Assembly: GCA_019054805.1 (NCBI GenBank)
Contig: JAHQIY010000029.1
Span: 62,001-126,000 of the forward strand
Source of the DNA: Brachionus manjavacas
Lineage: Eukaryota; Rotifera; Eurotatoria; Ploima; Brachionidae
Reading direction: 5' to 3'
DNA: 64,000 bases
Position 1 is the first letter of the stretch; each line of letters starts with the position of its first letter. Position numbers and translations under genes: made by a program. Under the pieces are notes generated by a model. It did not search any database. It was not told the DNA's origin and was given only the letters and a program-made list of their open reading frames with translations. Below, one piece after another: positions 50,813 through 62,000 of this stretch.

Positions 50813-52790
50813 AACGGATCTTACATTACTTGACGAACATTTTTTTACTGTTTCGAGAAATTTGAATGAACTACAGGAATTTGTGATTCTTTTTATTTTA
50901 ATTTTGATGAACAGAATACTTTGAACAGATCTTACTTTACTTGTTGAACATTTTTTTTACTTTTTCGGGTGCACAGTTAAACTTGACGGACATTTTTTTA
51001 CTGTTTCGAGGAATTTGAATGAATTACAGTAATTTGTGATTCTTTTTTTTTTAAATTTTGATGAACAGAATACTTTGAACAGATCTTTCTTTACTTGACG
51101 AACATTTTTTAACTTTTCGAGAAATTTGAATGACTTACAGGAAGTTGTGATACTCTTTTTAAATTTTGATGAAAAGAATACTTTGAACAGTTCTTACCTT
51201 ACTTGACGAACATTTTTTTACTGTTTCGAGGAATTTGAATGAATTACAGTAATTTGTGATTCTTTTTTTTAAATTTTGATGAACAGAATACTTTGAACAG
51301 ATCTTACTTTGCAATTTGACAATTTTAATTAATTTGTCACAATCAATTTGCTCAGTTTAGCTTGACGAACATTTTTTTACTGTTTCGTGGAATTTGAATG
51401 AACTACAGGAATTTCTGATTCTTTTTTTTTAAAATTTTGATGAACAGAATACTTTGTACACATAAAACTTTGTGATTTTACAATTTTATCAATTTGTAAC
51501 AATCAATTTGGTCAGTTAAACTTGACGAACATTTTTTAACTTTTTTAGGCATTTGAATGTAATTTCAGGAAGTTGTGATTCTTTTTTTTTAAATTTTGAT
51601 TTTATTAATTTGTAACAAACAATTTGCTAGTTTAACTTGACGAGCATTTTTTTACTGTTTCGAGAAATTTGAATTAACTACAGGAATTTGTGATTCTTTT
51701 TATTTTAATTTTGATGAACAGAATACTTTGAACAGATCTTACATTACTTGACGAACATTTTTTTACTGTTTCGAGGAATTTGAATGAACTACAGGAATAT
51801 GTGATTCTTTTTTTTTAATTTTGATGAACAGAATACTTTGAACAGATTTTACTTTACTTGTTGAACAATTTTTTTACTTTTTCGGGTGCACAGTTAAACT
51901 TGACGAACATTTTTTTACTGTCTCGAGAAATTTGAATGAACTACAGGAATTTCTGATTCTTTTTTTTAAAATTTTGATGAACAGAATACTTTGTACACAT
52001 AAAACTTTGTGATTTTTACAATTTTATCAATTTGTAACAATCAATTTGGTCAGTTAAACTTGACGAACATTTTTTAACTTTTTTAGGCATTTGAATGTAA
52101 TTTCAGGAAGTTGTGATTCTTTTTTTTTAAATTTTGATTTTATTAATTTGTAACAAACAATTTGCTAGTTTAACTTGACGAACATTTTTTTACTGTTTCG
52201 AGGAATTTGAATGAACTACAGGAATTTGTGATTCTTTTTTTTAATTTTGATGAACAGAATACTTTGAACAGATCTTTCTTTACTTGACGAACATTTTTTT
52301 ACTGTTTCGAGAAATTTGAATGAACTACAGGAATTTGTGATTCTTTTTATTTTAATTTTGATGAACAGAATACTTTGAACAGATCTTACTTTACTTGTTG
52401 AAAATTTTTTTTACTTTTTCGGGTGCACAGTTAAACTTGACGAACATTTTTTTACTGTTTCGAGGAATTTGAATGAATTACAGTAATTTGTGATTCTTTT
52501 TTTTTAAATTTTGATGAACAGAATACTTTTGAACAGATCTTACTTTTGCAATTTGACAATTTTAATTAATTTGTCACAATCAATTTGCTCAGTTTAACTT
52601 GACGAACAGTTTTTAACAATTTGTAGAATTTGAATGAACTTCAGGAGGTTCTGATTCAATTTTTTTTAATTTTGATTAACAGAATACTTTGAACACATCA
52701 AACTTTGTGATTTAACAATTTTTTTAACCTGTCACAATCAATTTGCTCAGTTTAACTTGACGAACATTTTTTTACTGTTTCGAGGAATTT
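50813..52790 (+). repeat. Arm-specific tandem duplication in F4, copy 2
   Basis: Offset from copy 1 is 2080-2082 bp up to about 51.4 kb and 1924 bp afterwards. Copy 2 lost about 156 bp: a 'cgtgg' monomer is fused directly to the end of a 'ctgtctcgag' monomer ('aatttctgattc' near 51410), removing the short module between them. R1 and copy 1 keep the full order, so the loss came after the duplication. Confidence 0.8.
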
Positions 52791-55700
52791 GAAAGAACTA
52801 CAGGAATTTGTGATTCTTTTTTTTAAATTTTGATGAACAGAATACTTTGTACACATAAAACTTTGTGATTTTACAATTTTATCAATTTGTAACAATCAAT
52901 TTGGTCAGTTAAACTTGACGAACATTTTTTTAGTTTTTCGAGGAATTTGAATGAACTACAGGAATTTTTGATTCCTTTTTTTTTTAAATTTTACAATTTA
53001 ATTAATCTGTAACAATCAATTTGTTCAGTTTTACTTGACGAACATTTTTTAACTTTTTGTAGGCATTTGAATGTAATTTCAGGAAGTTGTGATTCTTTTT
53101 TTTAAATTTTGATTTTATTAATTTGTAACAAACAATTTGCTAGTTTAACTTGACGAACATTTTTTTACTGTTTCGAGAAATTTGAATGAACTACAGGAAT
53201 TTGTGATTCTTTTTATTTTAATTTTGATGAACAGAATACTTTGAACAGATCTTACTTTACTTGTTGAACATTTTTTTTACTTTTTCGGGTGCACAGTTAA
53301 ACTTGACGAACATTTTTTTACTGTTTCGAGAAATTTGAATGAACTACAGGAATTTGTGATTCTTTTTTTTAATTTTGATGAACAGAATACTTTGAACAGA
53401 TCTTACTTTACTTGTTGAACAATTTTTTTACTTTTTCGGGTGCACAGTTAAACTTGACGAACATTTTTTTACTGTTTCGAGGAATTTGAATGAACTACAG
53501 GAATTTGTGATTCTTTTTTTTAAAATTTTGATGAACAGAATACTTTGTACACATAAAACTTTGTGATTTTTACAATTTTATCAATTTGTAACAATCAATT
53601 TGGTCAGTTAAACTTGACGAACATTTTTTAACTTTTTTAGGCATTTGAATGTAATTTCAGGAAGTTGTGATTCTTTTTTTTAAATTTTGATTTTATTAAT
53701 TTGTAACAAACAATTTGCTAGTTTAACTTGACGAACATTTTTTTACTGTTTTCGAGAAATTTGAATTAACTACAGGAATTTGTGATTCTTTTTATTTTAA
53801 TTTTGATGAACAGAATACTTTGAACAGATATTACATTACTTGACGAACATTTTTTTACTGTTTCGAGGAATTTGAATGAACTACAGGAATATGTGATTCT
53901 TTTTTTTAATTTTGATGAACAGAATACTTTGAACAGATTTTACTTTACTTGTTGAACAATTTTTTTACTTTTTCGGGTGCACAGTTAAACTTGACGAACA
54001 TTTTTTTACTGTCTCGAGAAATTTGAATGAACTACAGGAATTTCTGATTCTTTTTTTAAAATTTTGATGAACAGAATACTTTGTACACATAAAACTTTGT
54101 GATTTTACAATTTTATCAATTTGTAACAATCAATTTGGTCAGTTAAACTTGACGAACATTTTTTAACTTTTTTTAGGCATTTGAATGTAATTTCAGGAAG
54201 TTGTGATTCTTTTTTTAAATTTTGATTTTATTAATTTGTAACAAACAATTTGCTAGTTTAACTTGACGAACATTTTTTTACTGTTTCGAGGACTTTGAAA
54301 TAACTACAGGAATAAGTGATTCTTTTTTAATTTTTGATGAACAGAATACTTTTGAACAGATCTTACATTACTTGACGAACATTTTTTTACTGTTTCGAGA
54401 AATTTGAATGAACTACAGGAATTTGTGATTCTTTTTATTTTAATTTTGATGAACAGAATACTTTGAACAGATCTTACTTTACTTGTTGAACATTTTTTTT
54501 ACTTTTTCGGGTGCACAGTTAAACTTGACGAACATTTTTTTACTGTTTCGAGGAATTTGAATGAATTACAGTAATTTGTGATTCTTTTTTTTAAATTTTG
54601 ATGAACAGAATACTTTGAACAGATCTTACTTTGCAATTTGACAATTTTAATTAATTTGTCACAATCAATTTGCTCAGTTTAACTTGACGAACAGTTTTTA
54701 ACAATTTGTAGGAATTTGAATGAACTTCAGGAGGTTCTGATTCAATTTTTTTAATTTTGATTAACAGAATACTTTGAACACATCAAACTTTGTGATTTAA
54801 CAATTTTTTTAACCTGTCACAATCAATTTGCTCAGTTTAACTTGACGAACATTTTTTTACTGTTTCGGAGGAATTTGAAAGAACTACAGGAATTTGTGAT
54901 TCTTTTTTTTAAATTTTGATGAACAGAATACTTTGAACACTTAAAACTTTGAGATTATACAATTTTTATCAATTTGTAACAATCAATTTGCTCAGTTTAA
55001 CTTGACGAACATTTTTTTACCGTTTCGAGGAATTTGAATGAACTAAAGGAATTTGTGATTCCTTTTTTTTAAAATTTTGATGAACAGAATACTTTGAACA
55101 GATCTTACTTTACTTGTTGAACATTTTTTTACTGTTTCGAGGAATTTGAACGAAATATTAGAATGTTGTGATTTTTTTTTTTATATTTTTGATGAACAGA
55201 ATACTTTGAACAGTTCTTATCTTACTTGACGAACTTGTTTTTTAACTTTTCGAGAAATTTGAATGAAATATCAGGAAGTTGTGATTCTTTTTTTAAATTT
55301 TGATGAACAGAATACTTTGAACAGATCTTACTTTGCAATTTGACAATTTAATTAATTTGTCACAATCAATTTGCTTCAGTTTAACTTTGACGAACAGTTT
55401 TTAACATTTTGTAGGAATTTGAATGAACTTCAGGAGGTTCTGATTCAATTTTTTTTAATTTTGATTAACAGAATACTTTGAACACAACAAACTTTGTGAT
55501 TTAACAATTTTTTTAACCTGTCACAATCAATTTGCTCAGTTTAACTTGACGAACATTTTTTTACTGTTTCGAGGAATTTGAATGAATTACAGTAATTTGT
55601 GATTCTTTTTTTTAAATTTTGATGAACAGAATACTTTGAACAGATCTTACTTTACTTGACGAACATTTTTTAACTTTTCGAGAAATTTGAATGACTTACA

Positions 55701-55994
55701 GGAAGTTGTGATATTCTTTTTTAAATTTTGATGAAAAGAATACTTTGAACAGTTCTTACCTTACTTGACGAACATTTTTTAACTTTTCGAGAAATTTGAA
55801 TGAAATATCAGGAAGTTGTGATTCTTTTTTTTTAAATTTTGATGAACAGAATACTTTGAACAGATCTTACTTTGCAATTTGACAATTTAATTAATTTGTC
55901 ACAATCAATTTTCTCAGTATAACTTGACGAACAGTTTTTAACATTTTGTAGGAATTTGAATGAACTTCAGGAGTGTTCTGATTCAATTTTTTTT

Positions 55995-56018
55995 AATTTT
56001 GATTAACACATCAAAATT
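55995..56018. other. Junction A' (F to R), inverted copy 4
   Basis: Left arm aattttgat, spacer taacac, right arm atcaaaatt, identical to the 26.5-kb copy. The left flank carries 'ttttctcagtataac' (55909), the complement of the private variant beside the 15.4-kb junction, which pairs these two as the outer ends of the palindrome. Confidence 0.93.
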
Positions 56019-59000
56019 TTAAAAAAAAAAGAATCAGAAATTCCTGTAGTTCATTCAAATTTCTCGAGACAGTAAAAAAATGTTCGTCAAGTTTAACTGT
56101 GCACCCGAAAAAGTAAAAAAATTGTTCAACAAGTAAAGTAAAATCTGTTCAAAGTATTCTGTTCATCAAAATTAAAAAAAAAGAATCACAAATTCCTGTA
56201 GTTCATTCAAATTCCTCGAAACAGTAAAAAAATGTTCGTCAAAGCTAAACTGAGCAAATTGATTGTGACAAATTAATTAAAATTGTCAAATTGCAAAAGT
56301 AAGATCTGTTCAAAGTATTCTGTTCATCAAAATTTAAAAAAAAGAATCACAAATTACTGTAATTCATTCAAATTCCTCGAAACAGTAAAAAAATGTTCGT
56401 CAAGTTTAACTGTGCACCCGAAAAAGTAAAAAAATGTTCAACAAGTAAAGTAAGATCTGTTCAAAGTATTCTGTTCATCAAAATTAAAATAAAAAGAATC
56501 ACAAATTCCTGGAGTTCATTCAAATTCCTCGAAAAACAGTAAAAAAATGTTCGTCAAGTTTAACTGACCAAATTGATTGTTACAAATTGATAAAATTGTA
56601 AAATCACAAAGTTTTATGTGTACAAAGTATTCTGTTCATCAAAATTTTAAAAAAAAGAATCACAAATTCCTGTAGTTCATTCAAATTTCTCGAGACAGTA
56701 AAAAAATGTTCGTCAAGTTTAACTGTGCACCCGAAAAAGTAAAAAAATTGTTCAACAAGTAAAGTAAAATCTGTTCAAAGTATTCTGTTCATCAAAATTA
56801 AAAAAAAAAGAATCACAAATTCCTCTAGTTCATTCAAATTCCTCGAAACAGTAAAAAAATGTTCGTCAAGTTTAACTGAGCAAATTGATTGTGACAGATT
56901 AATAAAATTGTCAAATTGCAAAGTAAGATCTGTTCAAAGTATTCTGTTCATCAAAATTTAAAAAAAAATAGAATCACAACTTCCTGATATTTCATTCAAA
57001 TTTCTCGAAAAGTTAAAAAATGTTCGTCAAGTTTAACTGTGCACCCGAAAAAGTAAAAAAAATGTTCAACAAGTAAAGTAAGATCTGTTCAAAGTATTCT
57101 GTTCATCAAAATTAAAATAAAAAGAATCACAAATTCCTGTAGTTCATTCAAATTCCTCGAAAAACTAAAAAAATGTTCGTCAAGTTTAACTGACCAAATT
57201 GATTGTTACAAATTGATAAAATTGTAAAATCACAAAGTTTTATGTGTACAAAGTATTCTGTTCATCAAAATTTTAAAAAAAAAGAATCACAAATTCCTGT
57301 AGTTCATTCAAATTTCTCGAGACAGTAAAAAAATGTTCGTCAAGTTTAACTGTGCACCCGAAAAAGTAAAAAAATTGTTCAACAAGTAAAGTAAAATCTG
57401 TTCAAAGTATTCTGTTCATCAAAATTAAAAAAAAAAGAATCACAAATTCCTGTAGTTCATTCAAATTCCTCGAAACAGTAAAAAAATGTTCGTCAAGTTT
57501 AACTGAGCAAATTGATTGTGACAGATTAATAAAATTGTCAAATTGCAAAGTAAGATCTGTTCAAAGTATTCTGTTCATCAAAATTTAAAAAAAAATAGAA
57601 TCACAACTTCCTGATATTTCATTCAAATTTCTCGAAAAGTTAAAAAATGTTCGTCAAGTAAGGTAAGAACTGTTCAAAGTATTCTTTTCATCAAAATTTA
57701 AAAAAAGAGTATCACAACTTCCTGTAAGTCATTCAAAATTTCTCGAAAAGTTAAAAAATGTTCGTCAAGTAAAGAAAGATCTGTTCAAAGTATTCTGTTC
57801 ATCAAAATTTAAAAAAATAAGAATCACAAATTACTGTAATTCATTCAAATTCCTCGAAACAGTAAAAAAATGTTCGTCAAGTTTAACTGTGCACCCGAAA
57901 AAGTAAAAAAAATGTTCAACAAGTAAAGTAAGATCTGTTCAAAGTATTCTGTTCATCAAAATTAAAATAAAAAGAATCACAAATTCCTGTAGTTCATTCA
58001 AATTTCTCGAAACAGTAAAAAAATGTTCGTCAAGTAATGTAAGATCCGTTCAAAGTATTCTGTTCATCAAAATTTAAAAAAAATAAAATCACAACATTCT
58101 AATATTTCGTTCAAATTCCTCGAAACAGTAAAAAAATGTTCAACAAGTAAAGTAAGATCTGTTCAAAGTATTCTGTTCATCAAAATTTAAAAAAAAAAGG
58201 AATCACAAATTCCTTTAGTTCATTCAAATTCCTCGAAACAGTAAAAAAATGTTCGTCAAGTTAAACTGAGCAAATTGATTGTTACAAATTGATAAAATTG
58301 TAAAATCACAAAGTTTTATGTGTTCAAAGTATTCTGTTCATCAAAATTTAAAAAAAAAAGAATCACAAATTCCTTTAGTTCATTCAAATTCCTCGAAACA
58401 GTAAAAAAATGTTCGTCAAGTTAAACTGAGCAAATTGATTGTGACAGGTTAAAAAAATTGTTAAATCAAGTAAAGTTTGATGTGTTCAAAGTATTCTGTT
58501 AATCAAAATTAAAAAAAAAAGAATCACAAATTCCTGTAGTTCATTCAAATTCCTCGAAACAGTAAAAAAATGTTCGTCAAGTTAAACTGAGCAAATTGAT
58601 TGTTACAAATTGATAAAATTGTAAAATCACAAAGTTTTATGTGTTCAAAGTATTCTGTTCATCAAAATTAAAAAAAAAAGAATCACAAATTCCTGTAGTT
58701 CATTCAAATTCCTCGAAAAACTAAAAAAATGTTCGTCAAGTTTAACAGTGCACCCGAAAAAAGTAAAAAAAATGTTCAACAAGTAAAGTAAGATCTGTTC
58801 AAAGTATTCTGTTCATCAAAATTAAAATAAAAAGAATCACAAATTCCTGTAGTTCATTCAAATTTCTCGAAACAGTAAAAAAATGTTCGTCAAGTAATGT
58901 AAGATCCGTTCAAAGTATTCTGTTCATCAAAATTTAAAAAAAATAAAATCACAACATTCTAATATTTCGTTCAAATTCCTCGAAACAGTAAAAAAATGTT

Positions 59001-62000
59001 CAACAAGTAAAGTAAGATCTGTTCAAAGTATTCTGTTCATCAAAATTTAAAAAAAAAAAAGGAATCACAAATTCCTTTAGTTCATTCAAATTCCTCGAAA
59101 CAGTAAAAAAATGTTCGTCAAGTTAAACTGAGCAAATTGATTTTTACAAATTGATAAAATTGTAAAATCACAAAGTTTTATGTGTTCAAAGTATTCAGTT
59201 CGTCAAAATTAAAAAAAAAAAGAATCACAAATTCCTGTAGTTCATTCAAATTCCTCGAAAAACTAAAAAAATTTACGTCAAGTTTAACAGTGCACCCGAA
59301 AAAGTAAAAAAAATGTTCAACAAGTAAATTAAGATCTGTTCAAAGTATTCTGTTCATCAAAATTAAAAAAAAAGGAATCACAAATTCCTGTAGTTCATTC
59401 AAATTTCTCGAAACATTAAAAATGTTCGTCAAGTAAAGTAAGATCTGTTCATAGTATTCTGTTCATCAAAATATAAAAAAAAAAAATCACAACATCTCTA
59501 ATATTTCGTTCAAATTCCTCGAAACAGTAATAAAATGTTCAAGAAGTAAAGTAAGATCTGTTCAAAGTATTCTGTTCATCAAAATTTTAAAAAAAAAAAG
59601 GAATCACAAATTCCTTTAGTTCATTCAAATTCCTCGAAACAGTAAAAAAATGTTCGTCAAGTTAAACTGAGCAAATTGATTGTGACAGGTTAAAAAAATT
59701 GTTAAATCACAAAGTTTGATGTGTTCAAAGTATTCTGTTAATCAAAATTAAAAAAATTGAATCAGAACCTCCTCAAGTTCATTCAAATTCCTACAAAAAG
59801 TTAAAAAATGTTCGTCAAGTTTAACTGTGCACCCGAAAAAGTAAAAAAATTGTTCAACAAGTAAAGTAAAATCTGTTCAAAGTATTCTGTTCATCAAAAT
59901 TAAAAAAAATGAATCACAAATTCCTGTAGTTCATTCAAATTCCTCGAAACAGTAAAAAAATGTTCGTCAAGTTAAACTGAGCAAATTGATTGTTACAAAT
60001 TGATAAAATTGTAAAATCACAAAGTTTTATGTGTTCAAAGTATTCTGTTCATCAAAATTTAAAAAAAAAAGAATCACAAATTCCTGTAGTTCATTCAAAT
60101 TCCTCGAAAAACTAAAAAAATGTTCGTCAAGTTTAACAGTGCACCCGAAAAAGTAAAAAAAATGTTCAACAAGTAAAGTAAGATCTGTTCAAAGTATTCT
60201 GTTCATCAAAATTTTAAAAAAAAAAAGGAATCACAAATTCCTGTAGTTCATTCAAATTTCTCGAAACATTAAAAAAATGTTCGTCAAGTAAAGTAAGATC
60301 TGTTCATAGTATTCTGTTCATCAAAATATAAAAAAAAAAAAATCACAACATTCTAATATTTCGTTCAAATTCCTCGAAACAGTAAAAAAATGTTCAACAA
60401 GTAAAGTAAGATCTGTTCAAAGTATTCTGTTCATCGAAATTAAAAAAAAAGGAATCACAAATTCCTTTAGTTCATTCAAATTCCTCGAAACAGTAAAAAA
60501 ATGTTCGTCAAGTTAAACTGAGCAAATTAATTTTTACAAATTGATAAAATTGTAAAATCACAAAGTTTTATGTGTTCAAAGTATTCAGTTCGTCAAAATT
60601 AAAAAAAAGAATCACAAATTCCTGTAGTTCATTCAAATTCCTCGAAAAACTAAAAAAATTTACGTCAAGTTTAACAGTGCACCCGAAAAGTAAAAAAAAT
60701 GTTCAACAAGTAAATTAAGATCTGTTCAAAGTATTCTGTTCATCAAAATTAAAAAAAAAGGAATCACAAATTCCTGTAGTTCATTCAAATTTCTCGAAAC
60801 ATTAAAAAAATGTTCGTCAAGTAAAGTAAGATCTGTTCATAGTATTCTGTTCATCAAAATATAAAAAAAAAAAAATCACAACATTCTAATATTTCGTTCA
60901 AATTCCTCGAAACAGTAATAAAATGTTCAAGAAGAAAAGTAAGATCTGTTCAAAGTATTCTGTTCATCAAAATTTTAAAAAAAAAAAGGAATCACAAATT
61001 CCTTTAGTTCATTCAAATTCCTCGAAACAGTAAAAAAATGTTCGTCAAGTTAAACTGAGCAAATTGATTGTTACAAATTGATAAAATTGTAAAATCACAA
61101 AGTTTTATGTGTTCAAAGTATTCTGTTCATCAAAATTAAAAAAAAAAGAATCACAAATTCCTGTATTTCATTCAAATTCCTCGAAACAGTAAAAAAATGT
61201 TCGTCAAGTTAAACTGAGCTAATTGATTGTGACAGGTTAAAAAAATTGTTAAATCACAAAAGTTTGATGTGTTCAAAGTATTCTGTTCATCAAAATTAAA
61301 AAAAAAGAATCACAAATTCCTGTAGTTCATTCAAATTCCTCGAAAAACTAAAAAATGTTCGTCAAGTTTAACAGTGCACCCGAAAAAGTAAAAAAAATGT
61401 TCAACAAGTAAATTAAGATCTGTTCAAAGTATTCTGTTCATCAAAATTAAAAAAAAGGAATCACAAATTCCTGTAGTTCATTCAAATTTCTCGAAACATT
61501 AAAAAATTTTCGTCAAGTAAAGTAAGATCTGTTTATAGTATTCTGTTCATCAAAATATAAAAAAAAAAAAATCACAACATTCTAATATTTCGTTCAAATT
61601 CCTCGAAACAGTAAAAAAATGTTCAACAAGTAAAGTAAGATCTGTTCAAAGTATTCTGTTCATCGAAATTTAAAAAAAAAAAAGGATTCACAAATTCCTT
61701 TAGTTCATTCAAATTCCTCGAAACAGTAAAAAAATGTTCGTCAAGTTAAACTGAGCAAAGTGATTGTTACAAATTGATAAAATTGTAAAATCACAAAAGT
61801 TTTATGTGTTCAAAGTATTCTGTTCATCAAAATTTAAAAAAAAAAGAATCACAAATTCCTGTAGTTCATTCAAATTCCTCGAAAAACTAAAAAAATGTTC
61901 GTCAAGTTTAACAGTGCACCCGAAAAAGTAAAAAAAATGTTCAACAAGTAAATTAAGATCTGTTCAAAGTATTCTGTTCATCAAAATTAAAAAAAAGAAT

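Larger units (their letters stand above)
47471..56003 (+). repeat. Satellite block F4, forward orientation
   Basis: About 8.5 kb, mirror partner of R1. HOR-I units occupy 47.5-48.9 kb and HOR-II units follow to junction A'. It is about 2 kb longer than R1 because a segment is tandemly duplicated (48.73-50.81 and 50.81-52.8 kb). Mirror sums are about 69380 before the duplication and about 71320-71420 after it. A patch of odd substitutions lies at 54291-54325 ('gaggactttgaaataac', 'gaataagtgattc'). Confidence 0.95.

Noticed and set aside
15409..56018. Explaining the whole palindrome as one fold-back sequencing artefact
   Set aside because: The arms differ by discrete events outside the T-tracts (0.54-kb deletion, 2-kb duplication, 153-bp duplication, 37-bp replacement), which a molecule read twice would not show. 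An assembly error among repeats is still possible, so this is only a partial rejection.
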